The position numbers and the translations under genes were made by a program. Shown here one piece after another: positions 14,908-23,629 of a stretch of 39,074 nt of DNA (its first letter is position 1; each line of letters begins with the position of its first letter). This DNA comes from Streptomyces albicerus (GTDB lineage Bacteria; Actinomycetota; Actinomycetes; Streptomycetales; Streptomycetaceae). A model generated the notes under the pieces. That model was given only the letters and a program-made list of their open reading frames with translations. It ran no database searches and had not been told where the DNA came from. The stretch covers positions 1 through 39,074 of the forward strand of contig NZ_VWMY01000055.1 in the NCBI RefSeq assembly GCF_008905045.1, read 5' to 3'.

Positions 14908-15224
14908 TGCCGTGCAACCGGAACGGCCTCGACGGTGTCCTGTCGGGCAAGGGACGCGCCAAAGAGAGATCAACTGGGCAAAGAAGAGCCCAACTCTGCT
15001 TTTCCTTAGGAATCTTGACGCCAATCGGTGTGTTGTTGTGATGTGCAGGACACCCCGACGAGGCATGGCGGGTTGTACAACGTAAGCTGTACCGGTGCTG
15101 ATTCGCGGCAAGTAGGGCGATAATGCGCGACACCCGGCATAGGGTCTGCCGCGCGGACGGCCGGGCGGCGTGTCCGAAATAGTCTGTATTGGGTCGGCAG
15201 TGTAGAACGGGAGATGTGACGGCA
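14908..15224. other. Leader region of the hopanoid operon
   Basis: About 320 bp without a substantial gene, less GC-rich than its surroundings. It contains a small TGGGC/GCCCA hairpin followed by CTTTTCC near 14977-15004, a possible promoter with TTGACG (15015), and the 10-bp palindrome GTTGTACAAC (15072-15081). The promoter of the hopanoid genes should lie here. Confidence 0.5.
15015..15044 (+). promoter_or_regulatory. Candidate promoter for the hopanoid operon
   Basis: TTGACG (15015-15020) matches a housekeeping -35; after an 18-bp spacer comes TGATGT (15039-15044), a weak -10. This is the best -35 in the leader region, but the -10 is poor and other sites further downstream (for example around GATAATGC near 15119) cannot be excluded. 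Confidence 0.3.
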
Positions 15225-15290
15225 ATGGCTACGGAAACTCTCCAGCTCCGCTGTGCGTGTGCCGTCCCCGGTCCGGGCAGCGAGCGGTGA
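15225..15290 (+). CDS. Putative 21-aa leader peptide coupled to hpnC
   Basis: ATG 15225 with a GGGAG ribosome site 10 nt upstream opens a 22-codon frame, MATETLQLRCACAVPGPGSER, ending in TGA 15288-15290. That TGA overlaps the likely GTG start of hpnC (15287-15289) as GTGA, the same coupling used throughout this operon. The hpnC start itself has only a poor ribosome site, so reinitiation after the leader could set expression of the pathway. Coding status is inferred only from its signals; a chance ORF is possible. Confidence 0.4.
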   Translation: MATETLQLRCACAVPGPGSER

Positions 15291-16189
15291 CGCCACCCGG
15301 GACGGCGCGCGCCGGCGACCCGGAGCGCACCACCCTCGACAAGGCCACGGACGAGAACTTCCCCGTGGCACCGTTTTTCCTGCCCAAGGCATGGCGCGCC
15401 GACCTCATGGCCGTGTACGGCTTCGCCCGCCTCGTCGATGACATCGGCGACGGCGACCTGGCCCCCGGCGGCGCCGACGCCCGGCTCCTCGGTGTGTCCC
15501 CCGACGAGGCCGAGGACCGTCTCGTCCTCCTCGACGCCTTCGAGGCCGACCTCCGCAAGGTCTTCGACTCGACCCCGCGCCACCCGCTCCTGCGCCGCCT
15601 CCAGCCGACGGTCCGCCGCGCCGGACTCACCCCCGGACCCTTCCTCGGCCTGATCGCGGCGAACCGCCAGGACCAGCTCGTCAAGCGGTACGAGACCTAC
15701 GACGACCTCCTCGCCTACTGCGAGCTGTCCGCCAATCCCGTCGGCCGTCTCGTCCTCTCGGTCACCGGCACCTCGACCCCCGAGCGGGTCCGCCACTCCG
15801 ACGCCGTCTGCACGGCACTGCAGATCGTCGAGCACCTCCAGGACGTCGCCGAGGACCTCGGCCGCGACCGCATCTATCTGCCCGCCGAGGACATGAAGCG
15901 CTTTCACGTCCAAGAGGCGGCTCTTGCCACGACCACAGCAGGCGCATCGGTGCGCGCACTGGTTGCATACGAAGCAGAACGCGCCCGCAGCCTCCTGAAT
16001 GAAGGCACCCCTCTCGTGGGTAGCGTCCACGGCAGGCTGAAGCTGCTGCTCGCGGGGTTCGTGGCAGGAGGAAGGGCGGCAATCCAGGCGATTGCCGCCG
16101 CCGAATACGACGTACTTCCAGGCCCGCCCAAGCCCGGCAAGATCCAGTTGCTGCGCGAGGTGGGAGTGACTCTGCGAGGAGAGGGGTGA
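15287..16189 (+). CDS. hpnC: Squalene-synthase-like HpnC (first step of squalene formation)
   Basis: 300-aa trans-isoprenyl diphosphate synthase-like protein. First Asp-rich motif LVDDIGDGD (Asp51, Asp52, Asp55), second motif LQDVAEDLGRDRIYLP. NFPVAPFFLPKAWRADLMAVYGFARLVDDIGD at the N-terminus is characteristic of HpnC, which works with HpnD and HpnE to convert farnesyl diphosphate to squalene via presqualene diphosphate and hydroxysqualene; HpnC forms hydroxysqualene from presqualene diphosphate. GTG 15287 is chosen because it overlaps the leader stop; GTG 15257 would add ten residues. It ends in a GTGA overlap with hpnD. Confidence 0.9.
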   Translation: MTPPGTARAGDPERTTLDKATDENFPVAPFFLPKAWRADLMAVYGFARLVDDIGDGDLAPGGADARLLGVSPDEAEDRLVLLDAFEADLRKVFDSTPRHPLLRRLQPTVRRAGLTPGPFLGLIAANRQDQLVKRYETYDDLLAYCELSANPVGRLVLSVTGTSTPERVRHSDAVCTALQIVEHLQDVAEDLGRDRIYLPAEDMKRFHVQEAALATTTAGASVRALVAYEAERARSLLNEGTPLVGSVHGRLKLLLAGFVAGGRAAIQAIAAAEYDVLPGPPKPGKIQLLREVGVTLRGEG

Positions 16190-17136
16190 TCCGGACCGTG
16201 GAGTCTCCACCACACACGTCCGCACCGGTACTCGCCGCTTACAGCTACTGCGAGGCGATCACCGGGCAGCAGGCCCGCAACTTCGCGTACGGCATCAGAC
16301 TGCTGCCGACGCCCAAGCGCCGCGCCATGTCGGCGCTCTACGCGTTCTCGCGGCGCGTCGACGACATCGGCGACGGCGCGCTGAAGCCCGACGTCAAGGC
16401 CACGCGGCTCGAGGACACCCGGGCGCTGCTCGCCCGGATCCGCGACCGCTCCGTGGAGGAGGACGACACCGACCCGGTCGCCGTTGCCCTCAGCCACACG
16501 GCGGAGCATTTCCCGGTCCCGCTCGACGGCCTCGACGAACTCATCGACGGCGTCCTGATGGACGTCCGCGGCGAGACCTACGAGACCTGGGACGACCTGA
16601 AGGTCTACTGCCGCTGTGTGGCGGGGGCCATTGGCCGGCTCTCGCTCGGGGTGTTCGGTACGGAACCGGGGGCGCGCGGAGCCGAGCGGGCGCCCGAGTA
16701 CGCCGACACGCTCGGGCTCGCGCTCCAACTCACCAACATCCTCAGGGATGTTCGCGAGGACGCCGAGGACGGGCGGACCTATCTGCCCGGGGACGACCTC
16801 GCGAAGTTCGGCTGCTCGGCCGGGTTCAGCGGGCCGAATCCACCCGAGGGCTCCGACTTCGCGGGCCTCGTGCACTTCGAAGTGCGACGGGCCCGCGCGC
16901 TTTTCGCGGAGGGTTACCGGCTGCTGCCGATGCTGGACCGCCGCAGCGGCGCCTGCGTCGCCGCCATGGCCGGCATCTACCGCCGTCTCCTCGACCGCAT
17001 CGAGCGCGACCCGGAGGCCGTCCTGCGCGGCCGCGTCTCGCTGCCGGGACGCGAGAAGGCGTACGTCGCCGTGCGGGGCCTTTCCGGTCTCGACGCCCGG
17101 CACGTCTCCCGCCGAACCATCAGGAGGCGCGCTTGA
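16186..17136 (+). CDS. hpnD: Presqualene diphosphate synthase HpnD
   Basis: 316-aa head-to-head prenyl synthase: first motif RRVDDIGD (Asp59, Asp60, Asp63), second motif NILRDVREDAEDGRTYLP, and YCRCVAGAIGRLSLGVFG between them. HpnD condenses two farnesyl diphosphates to presqualene diphosphate. GTG 16186 overlaps the hpnC stop by 4 nt; GTG 16198 is an alternative. The stop TGA at 17134 overlaps the ATG of the following 46-aa ORF. Confidence 0.92.
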   Translation: MIRTVESPPHTSAPVLAAYSYCEAITGQQARNFAYGIRLLPTPKRRAMSALYAFSRRVDDIGDGALKPDVKATRLEDTRALLARIRDRSVEEDDTDPVAVALSHTAEHFPVPLDGLDELIDGVLMDVRGETYETWDDLKVYCRCVAGAIGRLSLGVFGTEPGARGAERAPEYADTLGLALQLTNILRDVREDAEDGRTYLPGDDLAKFGCSAGFSGPNPPEGSDFAGLVHFEVRRARALFAEGYRLLPMLDRRSGACVAAMAGIYRRLLDRIERDPEAVLRGRVSLPGREKAYVAVRGLSGLDARHVSRRTIRRRA

Positions 17137-17276
17137 TGGACACTTTGGGCCAAGATGACGCAAGTCCCGGGAAACGGCGCGCAACCCTCCGGTCGGGGAC
17201 CGCGTCCCTGACTTCAACGGCCTGCCGTGCATCGTTCAATCAGCGCGGCGGGGCCTCGGGGGAGGGTGCACGATGA
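17136..17276 (+). CDS. 46-aa small protein between hpnD and hpnE (DUF6380-like)
   Basis: ATG 17136 overlaps the hpnD stop (TGATG) and TGA 17274-17276 overlaps the hpnE ATG (ATGA), so the frame fills the whole gap exactly. The product (MDTLGQDDASPGKRRATLRS..., ending GGASGEGAR) is polar and basic, with one Cys and no membrane helix. It resembles short streptomycete proteins I know as DUF6380; S. coelicolor is also expected to have a small gene at this place in the cluster. Function unknown; it may serve only to couple translation of hpnD and hpnE. Confidence 0.6.
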   Translation: MDTLGQDDASPGKRRATLRSGTASLTSTACRASFNQRGGASGEGAR

Positions 17277-18697
17277 ACGACACCACGCAGGCAGAGGAGC
17301 TCGACGCGGACCCGCTTCGTCGCGCGGCGACGGCCGTAGTGGTCGGCGGGGGGCTCGCCGGCATCACGACGGCGCTCGCGCTCGCCGACGCCGGAGTGCG
17401 GGTGACGCTGCTCGAAGGCAGGCCGCGCCTGGGCGGGCTCGCCTTCTCCTTCCAGCGCGGCGGGCTCACCGTGGACAACGGCCAGCATGTGTATCTGCGC
17501 TGCTGCACCGCGTACCGCTGGTTCCTCGACCGCGTCGACGGAGCCGAGCTCGCGCCCCTGCAGGATCGTCTCGATGTGCCCGTTCTCGACGCCGAGGGCA
17601 AACCGGGACGGCGGCTCGGCAGAATCGGCCGTACCGCACTGCCCGTACCACTGCATCTGGCGCGCAGCCTCGCCACATATCCGCATCTGTCGCTCGCCGA
17701 GCGTGCCAAGGTCGGGCGTGCCGCTCTGGCGCTCAAGGGGCTCGACCTCGCCGATCCGGCGCTCGACGCGCAGAACTTCGGCAGCTGGCTGGCCGCGCAC
17801 GGTCAGTCGGAGCGTGCCGTCGAGGCACTGTGGGACCTCGTGGGGGTCGCCACCCTCAACGCGGTGGCCGGCGACGCGTCGCTCGGGCTCGCCGCGATGG
17901 TGTTCAAGACCGGTCTGCTGTCCGACCCGGGCGCGGCCGACATCGGCTGGGCACGCGTCCCGCTGGGTGAACTGCACGACCGGCTGGCCCGCAAGGCGCT
18001 CGACTCCGCGGGCGTCCGTACCGAACTCCGGACACGGGTCACCTCCATCTCCCCTGACGGGAACGGGCGTTGGAGCGTTCAGGTTCCCGGTGAGACGCTC
18101 GACGCCGACGCGGTCGTGCTGGCCGTACCGCAGCGCGAGGCCCACGATCTGCTGCCCGACGGCGCGCTCGACGCTCCTGAGCAGCTGCTTCGGATCGGTA
18201 CCGCGCCGATCCTCAACATCCACGTCGTGTACGACCGGAAGGTGCTCAGCCGGCCGTTCTTCGCGGCGCTCGGCTCCCCGGTGCAGTGGGTCTTCGACCG
18301 GACCGAGGCGTCCGGGCTCGCGGAGGGCCAGTACCTCGCGCTGTCGCAGTCGGCGGCGCAGGACGAGATCGACGAGCCCGTCTCCGCGCTGCGCGAGCGG
18401 TATCTGCCGGAGTTGGAGCGGCTGCTGCCCGGCACCCGCGGCGCCGAGGTCCGGGACTTCTTCGTGACCAGGGAGCGTACGGCGACGTTCGCTCCGACCC
18501 CCGGCGTCGGACGGCTGCGGCCCGGCGCCCGTACCAAGGCACCCGGCCTCTACCTGGCCGGAGCGTGGACCGCCACAGGGTGGCCCGCGACCATGGAGAG
18601 TGCGGTCCGCAGTGGCGTGAGTGCGGCGGACGCCGCGCTGAGCGCCCTGGGCCGGCCCCGCGATCACCTCTTCGAGCTCTTCGAGGAGGCGGCGTGA
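17273..18697 (+). CDS. hpnE: Hydroxysqualene dehydroxylase HpnE
   Basis: 474-aa FAD-dependent amine-oxidase/phytoene-desaturase-like enzyme. FAD-binding Rossmann VVVGGGLAGITTALALADAGVRVTLLEGRPRLGG (residues ~22-56); C-terminal FAD motif APGLYLAGAWTATGWPATMESAVRSG. HpnE reduces hydroxysqualene to squalene, the last step of the HpnCDE route. ATG 17273 follows a GGGGGAGG ribosome site. Its stop overlaps an in-frame GTG (18694) of the next gene. Confidence 0.9.
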   Translation: MNDTTQAEELDADPLRRAATAVVVGGGLAGITTALALADAGVRVTLLEGRPRLGGLAFSFQRGGLTVDNGQHVYLRCCTAYRWFLDRVDGAELAPLQDRLDVPVLDAEGKPGRRLGRIGRTALPVPLHLARSLATYPHLSLAERAKVGRAALALKGLDLADPALDAQNFGSWLAAHGQSERAVEALWDLVGVATLNAVAGDASLGLAAMVFKTGLLSDPGAADIGWARVPLGELHDRLARKALDSAGVRTELRTRVTSISPDGNGRWSVQVPGETLDADAVVLAVPQREAHDLLPDGALDAPEQLLRIGTAPILNIHVVYDRKVLSRPFFAALGSPVQWVFDRTEASGLAEGQYLALSQSAAQDEIDEPVSALRERYLPELERLLPGTRGAEVRDFFVTRERTATFAPTPGVGRLRPGARTKAPGLYLAGAWTATGWPATMESAVRSGVSAADAALSALGRPRDHLFELFEEAA

Positions 18698-18756
18698 CGC
18701 TCGAGCTGAGCGCGGCAGGCTCCCGCACCCCCCGTATCGCAAATAGAGGAGAGACT

Positions 18757-19824
18757 GTGCCCACTGTGCCCCCGGCATCGAAGGCTGCCGACGCGGTGGA
18801 CGTGACCGCGCTCCTGGAGCGCGGCCGGACCCTGGCCACACCGGTACTGAGGGCGGCCATCGACCGCCTCGCACCTCCTATGGACACTGTCGCCGCCTAC
18901 CACTTCGGCTGGATCGACGCCGAGGGCAACCCCGCCGAGGGCGACGGCGGCAAGGCCGTTCGTCCCGCCCTCGCCATCCTGTCCGCACAGGCCGCCGGTG
19001 CCGCCCCCGAGGTGGGCGTGCCGGGCGCGGTCGCCGTTGAACTGGTCCACAACTTCTCACTGCTGCACGACGACCTGATGGACGGCGACGAGCAGCGCCG
19101 CCACCGTGACACCGTCTGGAAGGTGCACGGTCCCGCCCAGGCGATCCTTGTCGGCGACGCCCTGTTCGCGCTGGCCAACGAGATCCTGCTGGAGCTCGGC
19201 ACGGTCGAGGCGGGCCGTGCCACGCGCCGCCTCACCACCGCCACGCGCGCCCTGATCGACGGCCAGGCGCAGGACATCTCCTACGAGCACCGCGACCGGG
19301 TCAGCGTCGAGGAGTGCCTGGAGATGGAGGGCAACAAGACGGGCGCCCTGCTCGCCTGCGCCTGCTCCATCGGCGCGGTCCTCGGCGGCGCCGACGACCG
19401 CACGGCCGACACGCTGGAGAAGTACGGCTACCACCTCGGCCTCGCCTTCCAGGCCGTCGACGACCTGCTCGGCATCTGGGGCGACCCGGAGGCCACCGGC
19501 AAGCAGACCTGGAGTGATCTGCGCCAGCGCAAGAAGTCCCTGCCGGTCGTGGCCGCGCTCGCGGCGGACGGCCCGGCCTCCGAGCGCCTCGGTGAACTGC
19601 TCGCCGCGGACGCCAAGAGCAGCGACTTCGAGAACTTCTCCGAGGAGGAGTTCGCCGCGCGCGCCGCGCTCATCGAACAGGCGGGCGGCCGCGAGTGGAC
19701 CGCCCAGGAGGCGCGCCGCCAGCACACCATCGCCATCGAGGCGCTCGACACGATCCATATGCCGGACCAGGTGCGCGCTCAGTTCGTGGAGCTCGCCGAC
19801 TTCGTCGTCGTACGAAAGAGATGA
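18757..19824 (+). CDS. Polyprenyl (farnesyl-type) diphosphate synthase
   Basis: 355-aa trans-prenyltransferase. FARM motif LLHDDLMDGDEQRR, second motif FQAVDDLLGIWGD, plus GGKAVRPAL for IPP binding. In this cluster it should supply farnesyl diphosphate to HpnC/D, though chain length cannot be fixed by eye. GTG 18757 is chosen because AGAGGAG lies 5 nt upstream; GTG 18694, overlapping the hpnE stop, would add 21 residues. It is separated from shc by 113 bp containing an inverted repeat. Confidence 0.9.
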   Translation: MPTVPPASKAADAVDVTALLERGRTLATPVLRAAIDRLAPPMDTVAAYHFGWIDAEGNPAEGDGGKAVRPALAILSAQAAGAAPEVGVPGAVAVELVHNFSLLHDDLMDGDEQRRHRDTVWKVHGPAQAILVGDALFALANEILLELGTVEAGRATRRLTTATRALIDGQAQDISYEHRDRVSVEECLEMEGNKTGALLACACSIGAVLGGADDRTADTLEKYGYHLGLAFQAVDDLLGIWGDPEATGKQTWSDLRQRKKSLPVVAALAADGPASERLGELLAADAKSSDFENFSEEEFAARAALIEQAGGREWTAQEARRQHTIAIEALDTIHMPDQVRAQFVELADFVVVRKR

Positions 19825-19857
19825 TCACTATCGGTCGAATGAACCTCGCGTAGTCGC

Positions 19858-19890
19858 CGGCCGGTGCCGCGGGAGAACGAGCACCGGCCG
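19858..19890 (+). promoter_or_regulatory. Intra-operon hairpin before shc
   Basis: CGGCCGGTGC (19858-19867) and GCACCGGCCG (19881-19890) pair perfectly around a 13-nt loop in the longest gap of the operon. It could be an mRNA processing or stability element, or partial terminator, setting shc expression apart from upstream genes. Confidence 0.45.
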
Positions 19891-19937
19891 ACGGCGGACC
19901 CACAGCAGCAGACATGCCACTGCACGAAGGGGAAGCC

Positions 19938-21956
19938 ATGACAGCGACGACCGACGGAAGCACCGGGGCCCTGCCGCCCCGCGCTGCCTCGGCCAGCGAA
20001 ACCCGCACGACGACTCCCGTGTCGGCCGGGAGTGCCGATACCCGAGACGCCGCCACGCGCGCGATACAGCGCGCCACCGACTTCCTGCTCTCCACGCAGG
20101 ACGCCCAGGGCTGGTGGAAGGGCGACCTCGAGACGAACGTCACGATGGACGCCGAAGACCTGCTGCTCCGCCAGTTCCTGGGCATCCGCGACGAGAAGAC
20201 CACCCAAGCCGCCGCACTGTTCATCCGCGGCGAGCAGCGCGAGGACGGCACCTGGGCCACCTTCTACGGCGGACCGGGCGAACTCTCCACCACCGTCGAG
20301 GCGTACGTCGCTCTGCGGCTGGCCGGGGACGCGCCTGACGAGCCGCACATGGCGAAGGCGTCCGCGTGGATCCGCGAGCGCGGCGGCATCGCGGCAGCCC
20401 GCGTCTTCACCCGGATCTGGCTCGCCCTGTTCGGCTGGTGGAAGTGGGACGACCTGCCGGAACTCCCGCCGGAGCTCATCTACTTCCCGAAGTGGGTGCC
20501 GCTCAACATCTACGACTTCGGATGCTGGGCCCGGCAGACCATAGTGCCGCTCACCGTCGTCTCGGCGAAGCGACCGGTCCGGCCCGCGCCGTTCCCGCTC
20601 GACGAGCTGCACTCCGACGCCCGTGACCCCAACCCGGTCAAACCCCTTGCCCCGGTGGCGAGTTGGGACGGGGTCTTCCAGCGCCTCGACAAGGCCCTGC
20701 ACACCTACCGCAAGGTTGCGCCGCGCAGACTCCGCAAGGCCGCGATGAACACCGCCGCCCGCTGGATCATCGAGCGGCAGGAGAACGACGGCTGCTGGGG
20801 AGGCATCCAGCCGCCCGCCGTGTACTCGGTCATCGCGCTGCACCTGCTCGGCTACGACCTCGAACACCCGGTGATGCGCGAGGGACTGGCGTCGCTCGAC
20901 CGTTTCGCGGTGTGGCGCGAGGACGGGGCCCGGATGATCGAGGCCTGTCAGTCGCCGGTCTGGGACACCTGCCTCGCGACCATCGCGCTCGCCGACGCGG
21001 GCGTGCCCGCCGATCATCCGCAGCTGGTGAGGGCTGCGGACTGGATGCTCGGAGAGGAGATCGTCCGCCCCGGTGACTGGGCGGTCAAACGGCCCCAACT
21101 GCCTCCCGGCGGCTGGGCGTTCGAGTTCCACAACGACAACTACCCCGACATCGACGACACCGCCGAGGTCGTCCTTGCGCTGCGCCGGGTCAAGCACCAC
21201 GACCCGGAGCGTGTCGACAAGGCCATCGGACGCGGGGTGCGCTGGAACCTCGGCATGCAGTCGAGGAACGGCGCGTGGGGCGCCTTCGACGTCGACAACA
21301 CCAGCCCCTTCCCGAACCGGCTGCCGTTCTGCGACTTCGGGGAAGTCATCGACCCGCCGTCCGCCGATGTCACCGCGCACGTCGTGGAGATGCTCGCGGT
21401 CGAAGGGCTCGCCCACGACCCGCGCACCCGGCGGGGCATCGAGTGGCTGCTCGCCGAACAGGAGGCGAACGGCTCCTGGTTCGGCCGCTGGGGCGTCAAC
21501 TACGTCTACGGAACAGGGTCGGTGGTGCCCGCGCTGGTCGCCGCCGGACTGCCCGGATCGCATCCCGCGATCCGCCGGGCCGTGACCTGGCTGGAGACGG
21601 TCCAGAACGACGACGGCGGCTGGGGCGAGGACCTGCGCTCCTACCACGACGTCGCCGAGTGGAGCGGGCGCGGCGCGTCGACCGCCTCACAGACCGCGTG
21701 GGCGCTGCTCGCGCTGCTCGCGGCCGGGGAGCGGGAGTCCAAGGCCGTGGAACGCGGCGTCGCCTGGCTCGCGGAGACTCAGTTGGCGGACGGCTCCTGG
21801 GACGAGCCGTACTTCACCGGCACCGGGTTCCCGTGGGACTTCTCGATCAACTACCACCTCTACCGGCAGGTCTTCCCGCTCACCGCGCTCGGCCGGTACG
21901 TCCACGGCGAACCGTTCGCCGACCGGCACGGCCCGTCGGGCAAGGGGAGCCGATGA
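19938..21956 (+). CDS. shc: Squalene-hopene cyclase
   Basis: 672-aa triterpene cyclase that folds squalene into hopene/diplopterol at the membrane. Catalytic DxDD is PDIDDTAE (Asp404, Asp406, Asp407). Repeated QW motifs are visible (QDAQGWW, GEQREDGTW, QENDGCW, QSRNGAW, QEANGSW, QNDDGGW, QLADGSW). A. acidocaldarius SHC is 631 aa; the extra ~40 residues here are a Thr/Ala/Ser-rich N-terminus before DAATRAIQRATDFLL. ATG 19938 has GAAGGGGAA at proper distance; ATG 19914 lacks one. Ends in an ATGA overlap with hpnG. Confidence 0.97.
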   Translation: MTATTDGSTGALPPRAASASETRTTTPVSAGSADTRDAATRAIQRATDFLLSTQDAQGWWKGDLETNVTMDAEDLLLRQFLGIRDEKTTQAAALFIRGEQREDGTWATFYGGPGELSTTVEAYVALRLAGDAPDEPHMAKASAWIRERGGIAAARVFTRIWLALFGWWKWDDLPELPPELIYFPKWVPLNIYDFGCWARQTIVPLTVVSAKRPVRPAPFPLDELHSDARDPNPVKPLAPVASWDGVFQRLDKALHTYRKVAPRRLRKAAMNTAARWIIERQENDGCWGGIQPPAVYSVIALHLLGYDLEHPVMREGLASLDRFAVWREDGARMIEACQSPVWDTCLATIALADAGVPADHPQLVRAADWMLGEEIVRPGDWAVKRPQLPPGGWAFEFHNDNYPDIDDTAEVVLALRRVKHHDPERVDKAIGRGVRWNLGMQSRNGAWGAFDVDNTSPFPNRLPFCDFGEVIDPPSADVTAHVVEMLAVEGLAHDPRTRRGIEWLLAEQEANGSWFGRWGVNYVYGTGSVVPALVAAGLPGSHPAIRRAVTWLETVQNDDGGWGEDLRSYHDVAEWSGRGASTASQTAWALLALLAAGERESKAVERGVAWLAETQLADGSWDEPYFTGTGFPWDFSINYHLYRQVFPLTALGRYVHGEPFADRHGPSGKGSR

Positions 21957-22597
21957 GCACGACACCGGCCGCCGCCCCGCTGCTGATCGCCTGCGCGCTC
22001 GGCATCGAGCAGCTCGCCCTGCGCACCGGCGGCGACCGGGGCAGCGCCGACGGCCCGGTCACCGTGCTGCGTACGGGCATGGGGCCCAAGGCTGCCGAGC
22101 AAGCGGTCACCCGGGCCCTCGCCGGCCCCGCGCTGACCGGGGCGGCCGTCCTGGCCACGGGCTTCTGCGCCGGGCTCGCCCCCGGCATGCACCCGGGAGA
22201 CCTGGTCGTCGCCGAGGAGACCCGGGACCCGCGCGGCACCACGCCGTGCGTGGGCACGGACCTGCTCGTCAAGGAACTGGTGCGTGCCGTGCCCGGGCGC
22301 ACCGTCCACACGGGGCCGCTCACCGGCTCCGACCACGTGGTCCGCGGTCACGAGCGGTCGGACCTGCTCGCGACCGGCGCGATCGCGGTCGACATGGAGT
22401 CGGCGGCCACACTTCACAGCGCCGTCCGCGCGGGCGCGCGCCCGGTTGCGGCCGTACGGGTGGTCGTGGACGCTCCAGAACATGAACTCGTCCGGATCGG
22501 CACGGTGCGCGGTGGAATATCAGCCTTCCGTGTTCTTCGTGCCGTCCTTCCCGCTTTCTTCGAATGGCACCGTTCTTTGCTGCTCCCCAGGAGGTGA
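21953..22597 (+). CDS. hpnG: Adenosylhopane nucleosidase HpnG
   Basis: 214-aa nucleoside-phosphorylase-fold protein. VLRTGMGPKAAEQAV and ATGFCAGLAPGMHPGDLVVAEE form the substrate loop, and AIAVDMESAA is the conserved purine/ribose-binding Met-Glu motif of the family. HpnG cleaves adenine from adenosylhopane to give ribosylhopane. ATG 21953 overlaps the shc stop. The stop lies inside the AGGAGGTGA ribosome site of hpnH, so the two are coupled. Confidence 0.9.
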   Translation: MSTTPAAAPLLIACALGIEQLALRTGGDRGSADGPVTVLRTGMGPKAAEQAVTRALAGPALTGAAVLATGFCAGLAPGMHPGDLVVAEETRDPRGTTPCVGTDLLVKELVRAVPGRTVHTGPLTGSDHVVRGHERSDLLATGAIAVDMESAATLHSAVRAGARPVAAVRVVVDAPEHELVRIGTVRGGISAFRVLRAVLPAFFEWHRSLLLPRR

Positions 22598-22602
22598 GCC
22601 AG

Positions 22603-23625
22603 ATGGCCATGCCGCTGCGCCAGACCATCAAGGTCGCGACGTATCTCTTTGAACAGAAACTCCGCAAGCGGGACAAGTTTCCGCTGATCGTCGAGCTGGA
22701 GCCGCTCTACGCCTGCAATCTGAAGTGCGAGGGCTGCGGCAAGATCCAGCACCCGGCCGGAGTGCTCAAGCAGCGCATGCCGGTGGCGCAGGCCGTGGGG
22801 GCGGTGCTCGAATCGGGTGCGCCGATGGTGTCCATCGCGGGCGGCGAGCCCCTGATGCACCCGCATATCGACGAGATCGTGCGGCAGCTGGTGGCCCGGA
22901 AGAAGTACGTCTTCCTGTGCACCAACGCCATGCTGCTGCGCAAGAAGATGGACAAGTTCACGCCTTCGCCGTATTTCGCGTTCGCCGTGCACATCGACGG
23001 ACTGCGGGAGCGGCACGACGAGTCCGTTGCGAAGGAGGGTGTGTTCGACGAGGCCGTGGCGGCCATAAAGGAAGCCAAGAAGCGCGGCTTCCGGGTGACC
23101 ACCAACTCGACCTTCTTCAACACCGACACCCCGCAGACGATCATCGAGGTGCTCAACTTCCTCAATGACGACCTGCAGGTGGACGAGATGATGATCTCGC
23201 CCGCGTACGCCTACGAGAAGGCGCCCGACCAGGAGCACTTCCTGGGCGTGGAGCAGACCCGCGAGCTGTTCAAGAAGGCCTTCGCGGGCGGCAACCGGCT
23301 CCGCTGGCGGCTCAACCACTCCCCGCTCTTCCTGGACTTCCTGGAGGGCAAGGTCGACTTCCCGTGCACGGCGTGGGCGATCCCCAACTACTCGCTCTTC
23401 GGGTGGCAGAAGCCCTGCTACCTGATGGCCGACGGGTACGTCACGACGTACAAGGACCTCATCGAGAAGACCGACTGGGACGCGTACGGCCGGGGCAAGG
23501 ACCCACGTTGCGCCAACTGCATGGCGCACTGTGGCTACGAGCCGACGGCGGTCATGGCCACCATGGGCTCCCTCAAGGAGTCCCTGCGGGCCGCCCGCGA
23601 GACCGTCTCCGGAAACCGCGGGTGA
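22603..23625 (+). CDS. hpnH: Adenosyl-hopene transferase HpnH (radical SAM)
   Basis: 340-aa radical SAM enzyme with the CxxxCxxC cluster motif CNLKCEGC (Cys38, Cys42, Cys45), SAM-binding SIAGGEPLMHP, and a C-terminal Cys set (CANCMAHCGYEP). HpnH links hopene to the 5'-deoxyadenosyl group of SAM, starting side-chain extension. ATG 22603 has a near-perfect AGGAGG site; the upstream ATG 22564 lies inside hpnG. Four bp separate it from ispG. Confidence 0.95.
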   Translation: MAMPLRQTIKVATYLFEQKLRKRDKFPLIVELEPLYACNLKCEGCGKIQHPAGVLKQRMPVAQAVGAVLESGAPMVSIAGGEPLMHPHIDEIVRQLVARKKYVFLCTNAMLLRKKMDKFTPSPYFAFAVHIDGLRERHDESVAKEGVFDEAVAAIKEAKKRGFRVTTNSTFFNTDTPQTIIEVLNFLNDDLQVDEMMISPAYAYEKAPDQEHFLGVEQTRELFKKAFAGGNRLRWRLNHSPLFLDFLEGKVDFPCTAWAIPNYSLFGWQKPCYLMADGYVTTYKDLIEKTDWDAYGRGKDPRCANCMAHCGYEPTAVMATMGSLKESLRAARETVSGNRG

Positions 23626-23629
23626 CGTC

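Noticed and set aside
15072..15081. GTTGTACAAC palindrome in the hopanoid leader
   Set aside because: Only 10 bp and with no second half-site that would define a regulator family; mentioned in the region note only.
19779..21647. 622-codon minus-strand frame opposite shc
   Set aside because: Low-complexity Val/Gly/Arg/Asp-rich shadow; shc on the other strand has its full catalytic motif and QW repeats.
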